Assembly (NCBI RefSeq): GCF_029024105.1
Contig: NZ_CP118963.1
Span: forward strand, 2,170,001-2,234,000
Source: Acinetobacter lwoffii
GTDB taxonomy: Bacteria; Pseudomonadota; Gammaproteobacteria; Pseudomonadales; Moraxellaceae
Reading direction: 5' to 3'
DNA: 64,000 nt
The translations under genes and the position numbers were made by a program. The notes under the pieces were generated by a model, which was given only the letters and a program-made list of their open reading frames with translations, was not told the DNA's origin and searched no databases. Shown one piece after another: positions 25,063 through 34,961 of this stretch. Within the stretch, counting starts at the first letter, position 1. Every line of letters begins with the position of its first letter.

Positions 25063-25644
25063 ATGACCATTCAGGAATTAAGAAGATACCTTCGTAAAAC
25101 GCGTCGTCATCTCTCTAAATTTGAGCAAAGGCAGTCCGCACAAAAAGTTCTAAACCGTCTGATCCGCAGTCCAGAATTTATTCATGCCCAACGTATTGGG
25201 CTGTATTTGCATGCCTTTGGGGAGATTCAGACCCAGGCGATTATTGAACGCTGCTTTAAACTGGGCAAACAGGTGTATCTACCAGCGATTTGCGACATGA
25301 ATAAGCAGCTGGTCTGGATTCGAATCAGCCAGCATCAATATCATAACAAGCGCTTTGCTCATCATCGGCTGGGTATGCGAGAGCCCATGAGCACCCGTGG
25401 TGTGCATGTTTCCAAACTGGATTTATTGCTCATGCCGCTATTGGCCTGTGATACTGCGGGCACACGGATTGGTATGGGCGGCGGTTTTTATGATCGTACC
25501 TTGGCTTCTGCGCCCGGGCGTCCGTTCCGTCTGGGTCTGGCGCATAACTTTCAACTGCTGGCACAGCCGTTAAAACGTGAAATATGGGATCAGCCCCTTG
25601 ATGCTTTAATCACCCCGACAATTTTTATAAAGTTCAAACGTTAA
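25063..25644 (+). CDS. fau: 5-formyltetrahydrofolate cyclo-ligase
   Basis: 193 aa. It converts 5-formyl-THF to 5,10-methenyl-THF with ATP. The signature GTRIGMGGGFYDRTLA near residue 140 and the basic N-terminus LRRYLRKTRRHLSKFEQ are typical. In E. coli this gene follows 6S RNA directly and is linked with persister formation; here a 9.7-kb accessory stretch lies between them. lon begins 148 bases downstream in the same direction. Confidence 0.92.
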   Translation: MTIQELRRYLRKTRRHLSKFEQRQSAQKVLNRLIRSPEFIHAQRIGLYLHAFGEIQTQAIIERCFKLGKQVYLPAICDMNKQLVWIRISQHQYHNKRFAHHRLGMREPMSTRGVHVSKLDLLLMPLLACDTAGTRIGMGGGFYDRTLASAPGRPFRLGLAHNFQLLAQPLKREIWDQPLDALITPTIFIKFKR

Positions 25645-25791
25645 TTTTGCATTTTTACCCTTGCTAACTACTTTAAAATCACATAATTAGTCATTTTTCA
25701 TACAATTTAATCTTAACTGCCCTTGTATTTTTAAAATTACCCATCACTATTAAAAGCATGGCAACACCGTTGTCACTCATTAGGAGTGCTC

Positions 25792-28218
25792 ATGTCTGAA
25801 ATTATTATGAATCAAGAAACCTTAGAGCCTCAGGTTCCAAGTGTACTACCCCTTTTGGCGTTGCGTGATGTGGTGGTTTATCCGCATATGCAAATTGCGC
25901 TGTTTGTCGGTCGTGAAAAATCGATCAATGCAGTTGATGTGGCTCGTAACAGTGACAATCTAGTATTTGTAGTTGCGCAAAAAGATTCGCTTACAGAAGA
26001 AATTGATCACGACAATTTATATCAATACGGTACTGTCGCGAAGATTGTGCAAGTTGTGAATCACGAAAATGATGAAAACTGTATTAAAGTTCTGATTGAA
26101 GGCCTGCATCGTGCCAAACTGAAAACCATCATTGACGAAACTGAGTATCTGACAGCAGAGCATGAACTCAGCCCAATGACGGTGAGCGTCGATGCAGATA
26201 CCCAAGCTGTGCGCTTGCAGGAATTACGTGCGCTTTTCGCTCAATATGCAGAAGCGAAACTTCGTAATGCGCGTGAACTGATCACCGCAGCCAACAAAAT
26301 TGAAGATCTATTACAGTTATTGTTCTTCGTCGCAACCCGTGTTCCATTGAATATTGATGTCAAACAGAAATTCCTGGAACATGACGAATTCGAAGCGCAT
26401 TTGACTGAGCTGATGACTTATCTATTGCAACAGTCTGAAGAACAACAGATTGAGCAAACCCTGCATGATTCTGTTAAACGTCAGATGGAAAAGAACCAGC
26501 GCGAATATTTCCTGAATGAAAAAATGAAAGTCATTCAGCGCGAGCTTTCTGATATGAACGGCGGCGCGGAAGACGATGTCGCTGAAATTGAAAAACGTCT
26601 GGCTGAAGCAGATTTGCCTGAGCATGTACGTAAAAAAGCAGAAGCTGAATTCCGTAAATTAAAAGCGATGCAGCCTGCTTCAAGTGAAGCTGCTGTGGTA
26701 CGTAACTATCTGGAAGTCATTCTGGATACACCATGGAATAAAGCCAGCAAAGTCAGCATTAACCTGAGCAAAGCACAGGAAATTCTGGATGCAGACCATT
26801 ATGGTCTGGACGATGTCAAAGATCGCATTGTGGAATATCTGGCAGTTCAGTCACGCGTGAAAAAATTGCGTGGCCCGATTCTGTGTCTGGTTGGTCCTCC
26901 AGGTGTGGGTAAAACTTCACTCGGTGAATCAATTGCCAAAGCAACTGGTCGTGAGTTCGTGCGTATGGCACTGGGCGGCGTGCGTGATGAAGCGGAAATT
27001 CGCGGTCACCGTCGTACCTATATCGGTGCGATGCCAGGTAAAATTGTGCAGTCATTGACTAAAGTGGGTGTAAAAAACCCGTTGTTCCTGCTCGATGAAA
27101 TCGACAAGATGGCGCAAGACTACCGTGGCGATCCGGCTTCTGCGATGCTTGAGGTACTTGATCCATCACAAAACAACAAGTTCAGCGATCACTATCTGGA
27201 TCTGGATCTGGACCTGTCTGAAGTGATGTTTATCTGTACCGCAAACAGTATGAACATTCCTGAGGCGCTGCTGGACCGTATGGAAGTGATTCGTCTTCCG
27301 GGTTATACCGAAGAAGAGAAAGTAAATATTGCGGATCGTTACCTTGTTCCTAAAGCAATCAAGAACAATGGTCTACGTGCCAAAGAATTGACCGTGCATG
27401 AAGAGGCGATTCGTGACATCGTGCGCCGTTATACCCGTGAAGCCGGTGTTCGTAACCTTGAACGTGAAGTGTCAAAAATTGCACGTAAAGTGGTAAAAGA
27501 AGCGGTTAGCAAGAAAGCCAAAAACCTTCAGGTTGAAGTGACCGCAGGAAATCTTCCAGATTACTTGGGTCCACATAAATTTGACTACGGTATGGCGGAA
27601 GAAGAAGCGCAAATTGGCCGTGTAAATGGTCTGGCTTGGACTTCTGTCGGCGGTGAATTACTGACCATTGAAGTTGCAGCAGTCCCAGGTAAAGGCAAGT
27701 TCATTACCACCGGTTCTCTTGGCGATGTCATGAAAGAATCGATTACCGCTGCGATGACTGTAGTGCGTACCCGTGCGGATGAACTCGGCATCGAAGCCTC
27801 GCGCTTTGAAGAAACCGACGTGCATGTGCATTTACCTGAAGGCGCAACACCGAAAGATGGTCCATCGGCAGGTTTGGCTTTGACTACAGCATTGGTATCT
27901 GCTTTCACGGGTATCCCGATTCGTCCGGATATCGCGATGACAGGTGAAACCAGTCTGGGCGGTCGTGCGCTGCGTATCGGTGGCTTGAAAGAGAAACTTT
28001 TGGCAGCCCATCGTGGTGGCATCAAGCTGGTATTCATTCCACAGGAAAACATACGTGACCTGGCGGAAATTCCAGAAAATGTCAAAGAAGGTCTAGAAAT
28101 TAAAGCCGTAAAATCGATTGATGAGATTTTACCGCTGGCACTGACCTCTTTGCCAAAAGCCTTGGTTAAAGCACCAATTGTGAAAACCAAAGAAGAAGCG
28201 AAAGCAGCGCGTCATTAA
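25792..28218 (+). CDS. lon: ATP-dependent protease Lon
   Basis: 808 aa, full length. N-terminal LON substrate domain (about 15-205), AAA+ ATPase with Walker A GPPGVGKTSL and Walker B FLLDEIDKM, and the C-terminal protease domain with catalytic Ser in KDGPSAGLALTTAL and Lys in GGLKEKLLAAHRGG. It degrades misfolded and regulatory proteins in the cytoplasm. The ATG at 25792 follows AGGAG by 5 bases; an in-frame GTG at 25786 overlaps that site. Ends at a UUCG-loop terminator. Confidence 0.97.
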   Translation: MSEIIMNQETLEPQVPSVLPLLALRDVVVYPHMQIALFVGREKSINAVDVARNSDNLVFVVAQKDSLTEEIDHDNLYQYGTVAKIVQVVNHENDENCIKVLIEGLHRAKLKTIIDETEYLTAEHELSPMTVSVDADTQAVRLQELRALFAQYAEAKLRNARELITAANKIEDLLQLLFFVATRVPLNIDVKQKFLEHDEFEAHLTELMTYLLQQSEEQQIEQTLHDSVKRQMEKNQREYFLNEKMKVIQRELSDMNGGAEDDVAEIEKRLAEADLPEHVRKKAEAEFRKLKAMQPASSEAAVVRNYLEVILDTPWNKASKVSINLSKAQEILDADHYGLDDVKDRIVEYLAVQSRVKKLRGPILCLVGPPGVGKTSLGESIAKATGREFVRMALGGVRDEAEIRGHRRTYIGAMPGKIVQSLTKVGVKNPLFLLDEIDKMAQDYRGDPASAMLEVLDPSQNNKFSDHYLDLDLDLSEVMFICTANSMNIPEALLDRMEVIRLPGYTEEEKVNIADRYLVPKAIKNNGLRAKELTVHEEAIRDIVRRYTREAGVRNLEREVSKIARKVVKEAVSKKAKNLQVEVTAGNLPDYLGPHKFDYGMAEEEAQIGRVNGLAWTSVGGELLTIEVAAVPGKGKFITTGSLGDVMKESITAAMTVVRTRADELGIEASRFEETDVHVHLPEGATPKDGPSAGLALTTALVSAFTGIPIRPDIAMTGETSLGGRALRIGGLKEKLLAAHRGGIKLVFIPQENIRDLAEIPENVKEGLEIKAVKSIDEILPLALTSLPKALVKAPIVKTKEEAKAARH

Positions 28219-28235
28219 GACTTGATGTTTCGTAT

Positions 28236-28264
28236 AAAAAACCCTGCTTCGGCAGGGTTTTTTA
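28236..28264 (+). terminator. Terminator after lon
   Basis: CCCTGC (28242-28247), TTCG tetraloop, GCAGGG (28252-28257), with flanking A and T runs. Strong; can also serve the convergent M28 peptidase gene. Confidence 0.88.
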
Positions 28265-28290
28265 TTGAGTTATTGAATAAAACAACTGAA

Positions 28291-29238
28291 TTATGGCTGT
28301 AGTGCCATCGTAACCAATCCATCAATCACATGAGTCATCTTGTTCAGATCAAGCTTGTCTAAAGTATCCAATTCGGTATTGTAATAAGGATTACGATAAT
28401 TCGCAGTATCGGTAATCAACATGGTCGAATAGTTGAATTTGGCATAATTCAGATAGCCAGAGAAATTCATATCCTGAGCAAAACTTGGGCTAACAAAGCG
28501 TTGACACTCCAGACGGTTAAAACGCTGCATGGCATCACAATAATCTCCAGTCAGGCCAGTTGAGGCTAAATGCCCAATCGCGGCAATAAAGTTACCATGT
28601 CGTGGATAAATCCACTTTAATCCCACCGGATAGCTCTGCACCTGATGTTCATCAAAATAACCAATCGAATCCAGAATCACCACGCCCTTAATTTTCTGCT
28701 TCTGCTTTTTTAAAGACTTGGCATGCATATAACTGCCCATATGTTCTGTCTTGAAAAAAGGCGGCTCTTCAAGCGTATAGAAAGCAAATTCGACATCATG
28801 TTTGAGCTTGGATTTTTGCAGGGCCAGTAATCTTGCGGTTTCCAGTAAACCCGCTACCCCTGAGGCATTATTATCAGCACCGTTTCGGGCACTAAAGACA
28901 TCATAATGTGCCCCCATCACCATCTTGGTTTTGGCTTGAGTATCCAAGCTACAGATGACATTTCGGTAACTCAGGTTATTGACCACATAAACCTGAAACT
29001 GGCATGGAATACCAAAGCGCTGCATCTGCCCTTTGATCCAGGCAGATACCCGATTCAGCTCTTTTAGATTTTTATAATTTCGGTATTCATCGACACTCAT
29101 GATCTGGCTAAAAAATAATTCCAGATGAGAGACCTGAGCATTTTTGCTCGAATTGGCTGCACAGAGACTAGGCCCCATGAGGCCTATCAGTAACAGCAGC
29201 ACAGTACAACATCCTTTTATCATGACACTGTTCCGCAT
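28291..29238 (-). CDS. M28 family zinc peptidase, exported
   Basis: 315 aa with a signal peptide (hydrophobic VLLLLIGLMGPSLCA, cleavage near SLCAA). M28 zinc ligands are seen: His/Asp in GAHYDVFSARNGADNNASG, Glu pair in TLEEPPF. The family includes aminopeptidases and glutaminyl cyclases; specificity is not clear. Probably periplasmic or secreted. The stretch around residue 230 with Cys (GDYCDAMQRFNRLECQRF) may form a disulfide. It is convergent with lon and shares its terminator. Confidence 0.85.
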   Translation of the reverse strand: MRNSVMIKGCCTVLLLLIGLMGPSLCAANSSKNAQVSHLELFFSQIMSVDEYRNYKNLKELNRVSAWIKGQMQRFGIPCQFQVYVVNNLSYRNVICSLDTQAKTKMVMGAHYDVFSARNGADNNASGVAGLLETARLLALQKSKLKHDVEFAFYTLEEPPFFKTEHMGSYMHAKSLKKQKQKIKGVVILDSIGYFDEHQVQSYPVGLKWIYPRHGNFIAAIGHLASTGLTGDYCDAMQRFNRLECQRFVSPSFAQDMNFSGYLNYAKFNYSTMLITDTANYRNPYYNTELDTLDKLDLNKMTHVIDGLVTMALQP

Positions 29239-29390
29239 TTATTATTATTCCATTCCTTTATCAAGCGGATACTTGAACTACGGACATTAAAGCAACACTA
29301 AATCTCTCATTTCAATTTCAATTTGTTTCCCAGCTCAACTTCGTGTTGTTTGATCGTTATAATGAGGTATCCAATTATTGATCTGTCTGT

Positions 29391-29873
29391 ATGAAAATCC
29401 GTATCCTGACCATTGGTCAAAAAATGCCAGCGTGGGTGCTGACTGGTTTTGAAGATTATTTCAAGCGTATTCAACCTTTTGTACAGACCCAGATTATTGA
29501 GCTGCCGATGGCGAAACGGGGCAAAAACGATTCTGAAGCCGATATTCTGAAATACCGCAATATTGAGGGCGACAGCATTTTAAATGCGCTCAAGCAGAAT
29601 GAAACCCTGATTGCGCTTGAAGTGGGTGGACGCGAATTTAGTACCGAAAAACTGGCTGAAACCATGAAAGGCTGGATGCTGGAAGGCAATGATGTGGCTC
29701 TTGCGATTGGCGGGCCGGATGGTCACTCGGAAGCCGTACGTAAAGCTGCGGCATGGCACTGGTCACTTTCCAAGTTAACCCTGCCGCATCCACTGGTACG
29801 TGTCATGCTGATCGAGCAGCTTTATCGTGCTATGAGCATCAATAACAACCATCCTTATCATCGGGCAGGCTAA
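29391..29873 (+). CDS. rlmH: 23S rRNA pseudouridine1915 N3-methyltransferase RlmH
   Basis: 160 aa SPOUT methyltransferase acting on the 70S ribosome. IRILTIGQKMPAWV at the start, LAIGGPDGHSEAVRKAA and the trefoil-knot end MLIEQLYRAMSI with NNHPYHR are diagnostic. In E. coli rlmH heads the mrdA-rodA operon; here mrdA is about 8 kb downstream and not linked. Confidence 0.96.
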   Translation: MKIRILTIGQKMPAWVLTGFEDYFKRIQPFVQTQIIELPMAKRGKNDSEADILKYRNIEGDSILNALKQNETLIALEVGGREFSTEKLAETMKGWMLEGNDVALAIGGPDGHSEAVRKAAAWHWSLSKLTLPHPLVRVMLIEQLYRAMSINNNHPYHRAG

Positions 29874-29983
29874 TGATTTTGCTGAAGCGTTCTTTATATG
29901 CAACGTTTTGTTGAATAATCTCTTCTGCTCTTATTTCTATTTTTCATGCATTATTGAGGCATCTTCCAGATGTGGTTTGACTT

Positions 29984-30760
29984 ATGAACTTACAAACGTT
30001 GCCCGGCTTATTTATTTCTCATGGCTCTCCTATGCTGGCGCTGAATCCTGAGCAAGTGGGTCCTGCCTTGCATCGTTTGAGCGAAAATCTGCCACGCCCG
30101 GAAGCGATTATTGTGATGTCTGCGCATTGGGAAAGTGATGCGTTGGAAGTCAGTAGCGCAATTCGCCCAGAAACTTGGCATGATTTTCGTGGTTTCCCGC
30201 CTGAACTTTATCAATTACGCTACCCTGCACCGGGAAATCCTGAATTGGCCGAGAAAGTCTTAGGCTTGCTGGCCAATGCCGGCTTTTCTGCACATGCCAA
30301 CAGTACTCGTCCGCGTGATCATGGTGTATGGATGCCGCTGCTACATATGTATCCAGATGCCAACATTCCCGTGGTAGAAATTTCCTTACCCATGTCGATG
30401 AGTGCGGATGAGATTTATCAGATTGGTCAAAGTCTCGCACCTTTACGTGAACAGCAAATCCTGCTGATTGGTTCGGGCAGTATTACCCATAATTTACGTG
30501 AACTGTCTTGGGATGGATCGGCTGCTGATGTACCCGAATGGGCCTCAGGCTTCCGTAATTTTGTGGTGCATAAACTGACGCACAATGATTATGATGCTGT
30601 ACTGGACTGGTCCAATATTCCGCATATGGCACGGAATCATCCAACGCTGGAACATTTTGCTCCGATTTTCTTTGCGATGGGCACAGGTCAGCGTTTTAGT
30701 CTGGTACATAGCAGTTTCACCATGGGTTCACTCGGTATGGATATTTACCGCTTCGATTAA
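29984..30760 (+). CDS. ygiD: DODA-type extradiol ring-opening dioxygenase (YgiD-like)
   Basis: 258 aa, LigB superfamily. GLFISHGSPMLAL at the N-terminus and VIMSAHWESD carry metal-binding His residues; DHGVWMPLLHMYP adds the third. E. coli YgiD converts L-DOPA to a muconate semialdehyde; physiological substrate here unknown. Followed by a strong hairpin terminator. Confidence 0.88.
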   Translation: MNLQTLPGLFISHGSPMLALNPEQVGPALHRLSENLPRPEAIIVMSAHWESDALEVSSAIRPETWHDFRGFPPELYQLRYPAPGNPELAEKVLGLLANAGFSAHANSTRPRDHGVWMPLLHMYPDANIPVVEISLPMSMSADEIYQIGQSLAPLREQQILLIGSGSITHNLRELSWDGSAADVPEWASGFRNFVVHKLTHNDYDAVLDWSNIPHMARNHPTLEHFAPIFFAMGTGQRFSLVHSSFTMGSLGMDIYRFD

Positions 30761-30787
30761 TCTTGCTTCAGCGCTAAAATCTTAATG

Positions 30788-30836
30788 ATGGATACATTTT
30801 GCAACTCAAAGCTGCGAAATGTATCCATATTTTTTT
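30788..30836 (+). terminator. Terminator after the dioxygenase gene
   Basis: Perfect 12-bp stem ATGGATACATTT (30788-30799) / AAATGTATCCAT (30817-30828) with a 17-base loop, then TATTTTTTT. Confidence 0.8.
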
Positions 30837-30887
30837 GCAATACATCCATTATTATTGTTTGAACTTTATATACTTCATTATAAGTCC

Positions 30888-31661
30888 ATGAAATTAAAAT
30901 TTATTGTGCTGGCATTATTGCCTTTAACTTTTGCAGGCTGTCAGTCCAGTGATATTCAACGAGCTGGAGATCTTGCAGTGGCCACCATCCAACAAAAAAA
31001 TGCAGATCAGATCTTTCCAGCCTATCACTGGGAACTAAATCGTGGACTAGAACGACCAATCGTACTCAGTTTTGATGCTCAAGGCCGGCTGAGCGCCGTG
31101 ACGGGCTGTAATGGACTCGGGACGACCTGGTCAGTCAAAAACAATATCATCACCACCAGCGAAGTTGTAGGCACTGAAATGGCCTGTGATGCAGCCTTGA
31201 TGGAGCAGGAACGTTTTGTCAGCCAGCTTTTACAGAAGCGTGACATTCCTTTTATGCTCAATGTAACAGATCCTAACAAGCCGACCCTGACGTTGATGGC
31301 CGCAAATGGTCAAACCTATGAATTTATCGGGAAAATGACTCCGGAAACCAAATACCAAGGACAGGCTGAAACAATTTTTCTGGAAATTTCCCCCGATACC
31401 AAACAATGTACTGGCGTAACCCAACAAAGCTGCTTGCAAGTCAAAGAAGTAAAATATGATCAGAATGGCCTGAAAACTCAGGTCGATAAGGACTGGACTT
31501 TATTCTATGATCAGATTGAAGGTTTTCGGCATTCACCAAATGAACGGCAGATTATTCGGGTCAAACGTTTTGAAATTAAGCATCCGGCAGCTGATCAATC
31601 GAAATATGCCTATATTTTTGATATAGCGGTTGAGCGTGAATTAGTTAAGGGTGCTCTTTAA
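30888..31661 (+). CDS. META/HslJ domain lipoprotein with C-terminal DUF4377-like domain
   Basis: 257 aa from the ATG at 30888. Lipoprotein signal with lipobox FAGC. The first half is a META domain (AVTGCNGLGTTWSV, then GTEMACDAALMEQERFVSQLL), shared with E. coli HslJ (novobiocin resistance/heat-shock). The second half (LEISPDTKQCTGVTQQSCLQ, then WTLFYDQIEGF) matches the DUF4377 type. Likely outer-membrane or periplasmic; no defined activity. The longer upstream frame lacks a ribosome site and overlaps the preceding terminator. Confidence 0.85.
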   Translation: MKLKFIVLALLPLTFAGCQSSDIQRAGDLAVATIQQKNADQIFPAYHWELNRGLERPIVLSFDAQGRLSAVTGCNGLGTTWSVKNNIITTSEVVGTEMACDAALMEQERFVSQLLQKRDIPFMLNVTDPNKPTLTLMAANGQTYEFIGKMTPETKYQGQAETIFLEISPDTKQCTGVTQQSCLQVKEVKYDQNGLKTQVDKDWTLFYDQIEGFRHSPNERQIIRVKRFEIKHPAADQSKYAYIFDIAVERELVKGAL

Positions 31662-31680
31662 GGCTAAAAATACCAGATAT

Positions 31681-31711
31681 AAAAAAACCGGGGCAACAGC
31701 CCCGGTTTTTT
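31681..31711. terminator. Bidirectional terminator between META lipoprotein and gdhA
   Basis: CCGGGGC (31688-31694), AACA loop, GCCCCGG (31699-31705), flanked by seven A and six T. Serves both convergent genes. Confidence 0.9.
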
Positions 31712-31731
31712 CAGCTTAGACTAAGTCAGAC

Positions 31732-33075
31732 TTAGAATACGCCTTGAGCAAGCATTGCATCAGCAACTTTTACGAAGCCAGCAATGTTCGCACCGTCAAC
31801 ATAGTTCACAGTACCGTCTTCTTTAGTACCGAATTTCACACAGTTACGGTGAATTTCTTTCATGATTGCGTGTAAACGCTCATCAACTTCTTCGAAAGTC
31901 CAGCCTAAACGCAATGCGTTTTGAGACATTTCCAGACCAGAAGTTGCCACACCACCTGCATTTGATGCTTTACCTGGCGCATAAAGAATTTTCGCTTCAA
32001 CGAATTTCTCAACCGCTTCAAGCGTAGAAGGCATGTTCGCACCTTCAGCCACACAGATTACACCGTTTGCAAGAAGCTGAGCAGCGTCGTCTGCATCAAG
32101 TTCGTTTTGAGTCGCACATGGCAATGCGATATCACACTTGATACCCCAAGGACGTTGTCCTTCAAGATATTCGAAACCATGTTTAGACGCGAATTCTGAA
32201 ATACGGCCACGTTTTACATTTTTAAGTTCCATGACTTCAGCAAGAAGCGCCTCAGTGAAACCGTCTTTAACGTGAACTGTACCGGCAGAGTCAGAAAGTG
32301 AAACCACTTTCGCACCGAGGTACATTGCTTTTTCAGCAGCATATTGCGCAACGTTACCAGAACCTGAAATCGCAACGACTTTATCTTTGAAGCTTTCGCC
32401 ACGAGACTTAAGCATTTCCTCAGCGAAATACACAGTACCGTAACCCGTTGCTTCCGGACGTGCCAATGAACCACCGAAAGTTAAACCTTTACCAGTGAAT
32501 ACACATGCCGTATCGTTACTTAATTTTTTCATCATGCCGGCCATGTAGCCCACTTCACGACCGCCTACACCAATATCACCTGCAGGGATATCTGTGTTCG
32601 CACCAAGGTGACGATACAGCTCGATCATTAAAGCCTGGCAGAAACGCATGATTTCGCCTTCTGATTTGCCTTTAGGGTCAAAATCAGAACCGCCTTTACC
32701 GCCACCCATAGGAAGTGTGGTTAAAGCATTTTTAAATGTTTGCTCAAAGCCTAAGAATTTTAGGATTGAAAGATTCACTGAAGGGTGGAAACGCATACCA
32801 CCTTTAAATGGACCGATCGCTGAGTTGTACTGTACGCGGAACGCACGGTTTACTTGAGTCTGACCTTGGTCATCTACCCAAGAAACTCGGAACTGGATCG
32901 CACGTTCTGGCTCAACTAGACGCTCTAGTAAACCATGTGCTGCGTATTGTGGGTTCTTTTCAATGAACGGCCACAAACTGGTCATCACTTCTTCTACAGC
33001 TTGAAGAAATTCTGGTTGATGTGCATCACGTGATTTTACGTAATCTAGGAACTCATTAAGTGTGTTGTATTTCAA
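31732..33075 (-). CDS. gdhA: NADP-specific glutamate dehydrogenase
   Basis: 447 aa, same length and very similar to E. coli GdhA: PFKGGMRFHPSVNLSILKFL, LPMGGGKGGSDFDPKGKS with catalytic Lys, PAGDIGVGGREVGYMAG, and the dinucleotide motif SGSGNVAQYAAEKA. It assimilates ammonium by reductive amination of 2-oxoglutarate. The start is TTG, well spaced (8 bases) from GAGG; no ATG is available near the expected N-terminus. Confidence 0.97.
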   Translation of the reverse strand: MKYNTLNEFLDYVKSRDAHQPEFLQAVEEVMTSLWPFIEKNPQYAAHGLLERLVEPERAIQFRVSWVDDQGQTQVNRAFRVQYNSAIGPFKGGMRFHPSVNLSILKFLGFEQTFKNALTTLPMGGGKGGSDFDPKGKSEGEIMRFCQALMIELYRHLGANTDIPAGDIGVGGREVGYMAGMMKKLSNDTACVFTGKGLTFGGSLARPEATGYGTVYFAEEMLKSRGESFKDKVVAISGSGNVAQYAAEKAMYLGAKVVSLSDSAGTVHVKDGFTEALLAEVMELKNVKRGRISEFASKHGFEYLEGQRPWGIKCDIALPCATQNELDADDAAQLLANGVICVAEGANMPSTLEAVEKFVEAKILYAPGKASNAGGVATSGLEMSQNALRLGWTFEEVDERLHAIMKEIHRNCVKFGTKEDGTVNYVDGANIAGFVKVADAMLAQGVF

Positions 33076-33424
33076 CGCTTAATCCTCAGCAGAAAATGGA
33101 TCAAAATTGGTCAAATTTACAATCAATGTTAAATTTTGGCGCAAAATATTAAATATCTTTTGTAACTAATCTACAATACTTTTTTTGAAAATACTTTAAA
33201 ATTAATTTGATAACAAATATTTATATTGATTATGAAAATTTTTTCTATGTCAGGAAATGCCAATCGAATCAAGGCTTACATTCAGATTTATGCCTAATAA
33301 TAAGGCACAAGTTGACCCTTAATTGCGCACGACTTAGGAGTTTAAAAATATGTTAAAATTGATGAATCGACATATTTTGTTTCACTTACTCTCTCATGCT
33401 TGCCATGAGTAACGCTGGTTATAC
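33076..33424. other. 349-bp divergent intergenic region, gdhA / rnfB
   Basis: Very AT-rich; must hold promoters for both genes. I see no defined operator or small gene. Confidence 0.5.
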
Positions 33425-34216
33425 ATGAATTCGCCCATTTCTCTGGTCCAATCGATTGACGCTTTACTCCCTCAAACCCAATGTGGACTCTGCGGTCACC
33501 GTGACGGATGTTTACCTTATGCCCAGTCGATTACTGAGGGGGAAAATGCCAATAAATGTGTGCCGGGCGGACAGCCTGTTGCCGATGCTTTGGCTGCATT
33601 ATTAAATCGTCCTAAACTTCAAGCTGAAGAAAGTGTCTGGCCAGTTCAAGCCGATGGTCGACCTCAGCGCATCAAAGCCGTAATTCGTGAAGATGAATGT
33701 ATTGGCTGTACCAAATGCATTAGTGCCTGCCCGGTCGATGCGATTATTGGTTCCGGTAAACTGATGCATACCATTCTGACTGACCTGTGTACCGGTTGCG
33801 AACTGTGTATTCCACCCTGTCCGGTAGATTGTATTGACCTAGTCGAAGATGATCAGCCTTTACCAAATGAAGCACAGCGCATAGCGGAACAGGAGGATTT
33901 ACGTCAACGCTACTATGCGCACATCCAGCGTGAAGAAAAACGGCGTACCGATCGTAAGGGACCTGTGGTCCGTGCAGAAATCGATACTGCCCTGTTTGCC
34001 CGTTTCTCAGCTTTAAATGAGCAACTTCCCGTGATTGAAGTCGCGAGCAAGCCAGAGCATGTACCTGTAGCCCTCGACTCCAAAACCACGATTGAACTGG
34101 CAAAACTACGTACCCAAATTAAAAAACTGGAAAAACAGCTTTCGGTTCGTGAAGATGTCCGAAAGCGTACCCAACTGGAAGAACTGACACAGCAATTACA
34201 GGCTTTACAGGGATAG
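33425..34216 (+). CDS. rnfB: RnfB-type electron transport ferredoxin (orphan, soluble)
   Basis: 263 aa. The N-terminal four-Cys cluster (CGLCGHRDGC ... NKCVPGG) and two ferredoxin motifs (CIGCTKCISACPVDAI, CTGCELCIPPCPVDCI) give three [4Fe-4S] sites as in RnfB/RsxB. The N-terminal membrane helix of standard RnfB is missing, and a charged coiled-coil tail (about 215-263) is added. No rnfA, C, D, G or E is present here; nth follows 3 bases later, as at the end of the rsx operon in E. coli. Likely supplies electrons or clusters to an unknown partner, possibly Nth maturation; this is inference. Confidence 0.85.
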   Translation: MNSPISLVQSIDALLPQTQCGLCGHRDGCLPYAQSITEGENANKCVPGGQPVADALAALLNRPKLQAEESVWPVQADGRPQRIKAVIREDECIGCTKCISACPVDAIIGSGKLMHTILTDLCTGCELCIPPCPVDCIDLVEDDQPLPNEAQRIAEQEDLRQRYYAHIQREEKRRTDRKGPVVRAEIDTALFARFSALNEQLPVIEVASKPEHVPVALDSKTTIELAKLRTQIKKLEKQLSVREDVRKRTQLEELTQQLQALQG

Positions 34217-34219
34217 AAC

Positions 34220-34933
34220 ATGACCACAGCAAAGGCCAAGCCTGTTAAAAACATGACCAAAAAGCAGATTCAGACCTTTTTTGAACGCCTGCGTGAACAG
34301 CGTCCCAATCCGAAAACCGAACTAAATTATTCTAGTCCTTTTGAATTGCTGGTCGCGGTCACGCTCTCTGCTCAAGCCACCGATGTCAGCGTTAACAAAG
34401 CCACGGACAGACTCTTTCCAGTCGCCAATACACCGGAAGCCATTTATGCGCTAGGTGTGGACGGCTTGAAGGAATATATCAAGACCATTGGTTTATATAA
34501 CTCGAAAGCGGTCAACGTGATTAAAGCCTGCGAGATGCTGATTCAGAAGCACAACAGCATCGTACCGGACAATCGTGCAGACTTAGAAGCCCTGCCGGGT
34601 GTAGGTCGTAAAACGGCGAATGTGGTACTGAATACGGCCTTTGGTCAGCCGACCATGGCGGTTGATACCCATATTTTCCGGGTAGGTAACCGTACCGGAC
34701 TAGCGGTTGGCAAAAATGTGTTGGAAGTTGAACACCGTCTGGTCAAAGTCATTCCCAAGGAATTTATCATTGATTCACATCACTGGCTGATTTTACACGG
34801 TCGTTATACGTGTATTGCGCGCAAACCGAAATGTCATGAATGTGTAGTATCCGATGTGTGTAACTGGCCGGATCGGTTTGAATTTGGTGCAGCCCGCCAA
34901 ATTGCAGTGAAAAATATTGAGCTTGCTGAATAG
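34220..34933 (+). CDS. nth: Endonuclease III (DNA glycosylase/AP lyase)
   Basis: 237 aa, slightly longer than E. coli Nth at the N-terminus. Helix-hairpin-helix LPGVGRKTANVVLNTAFG with catalytic Lys, catalytic Asp in VDTHIFRVGNRTG, and the C-terminal [4Fe-4S] ligands CxxxxxxCxxCxxxxxC (CIARKPKCHECVVSDVC). Removes oxidised pyrimidines. An internal Met (MTKKQIQTFF) is an alternative start. Co-transcribed with rnfB. Confidence 0.96.
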   Translation: MTTAKAKPVKNMTKKQIQTFFERLREQRPNPKTELNYSSPFELLVAVTLSAQATDVSVNKATDRLFPVANTPEAIYALGVDGLKEYIKTIGLYNSKAVNVIKACEMLIQKHNSIVPDNRADLEALPGVGRKTANVVLNTAFGQPTMAVDTHIFRVGNRTGLAVGKNVLEVEHRLVKVIPKEFIIDSHHWLILHGRYTCIARKPKCHECVVSDVCNWPDRFEFGAARQIAVKNIELAE

Positions 34934-34961
34934 AACGGCGTGATCAAGCTGGGATAAAAAT

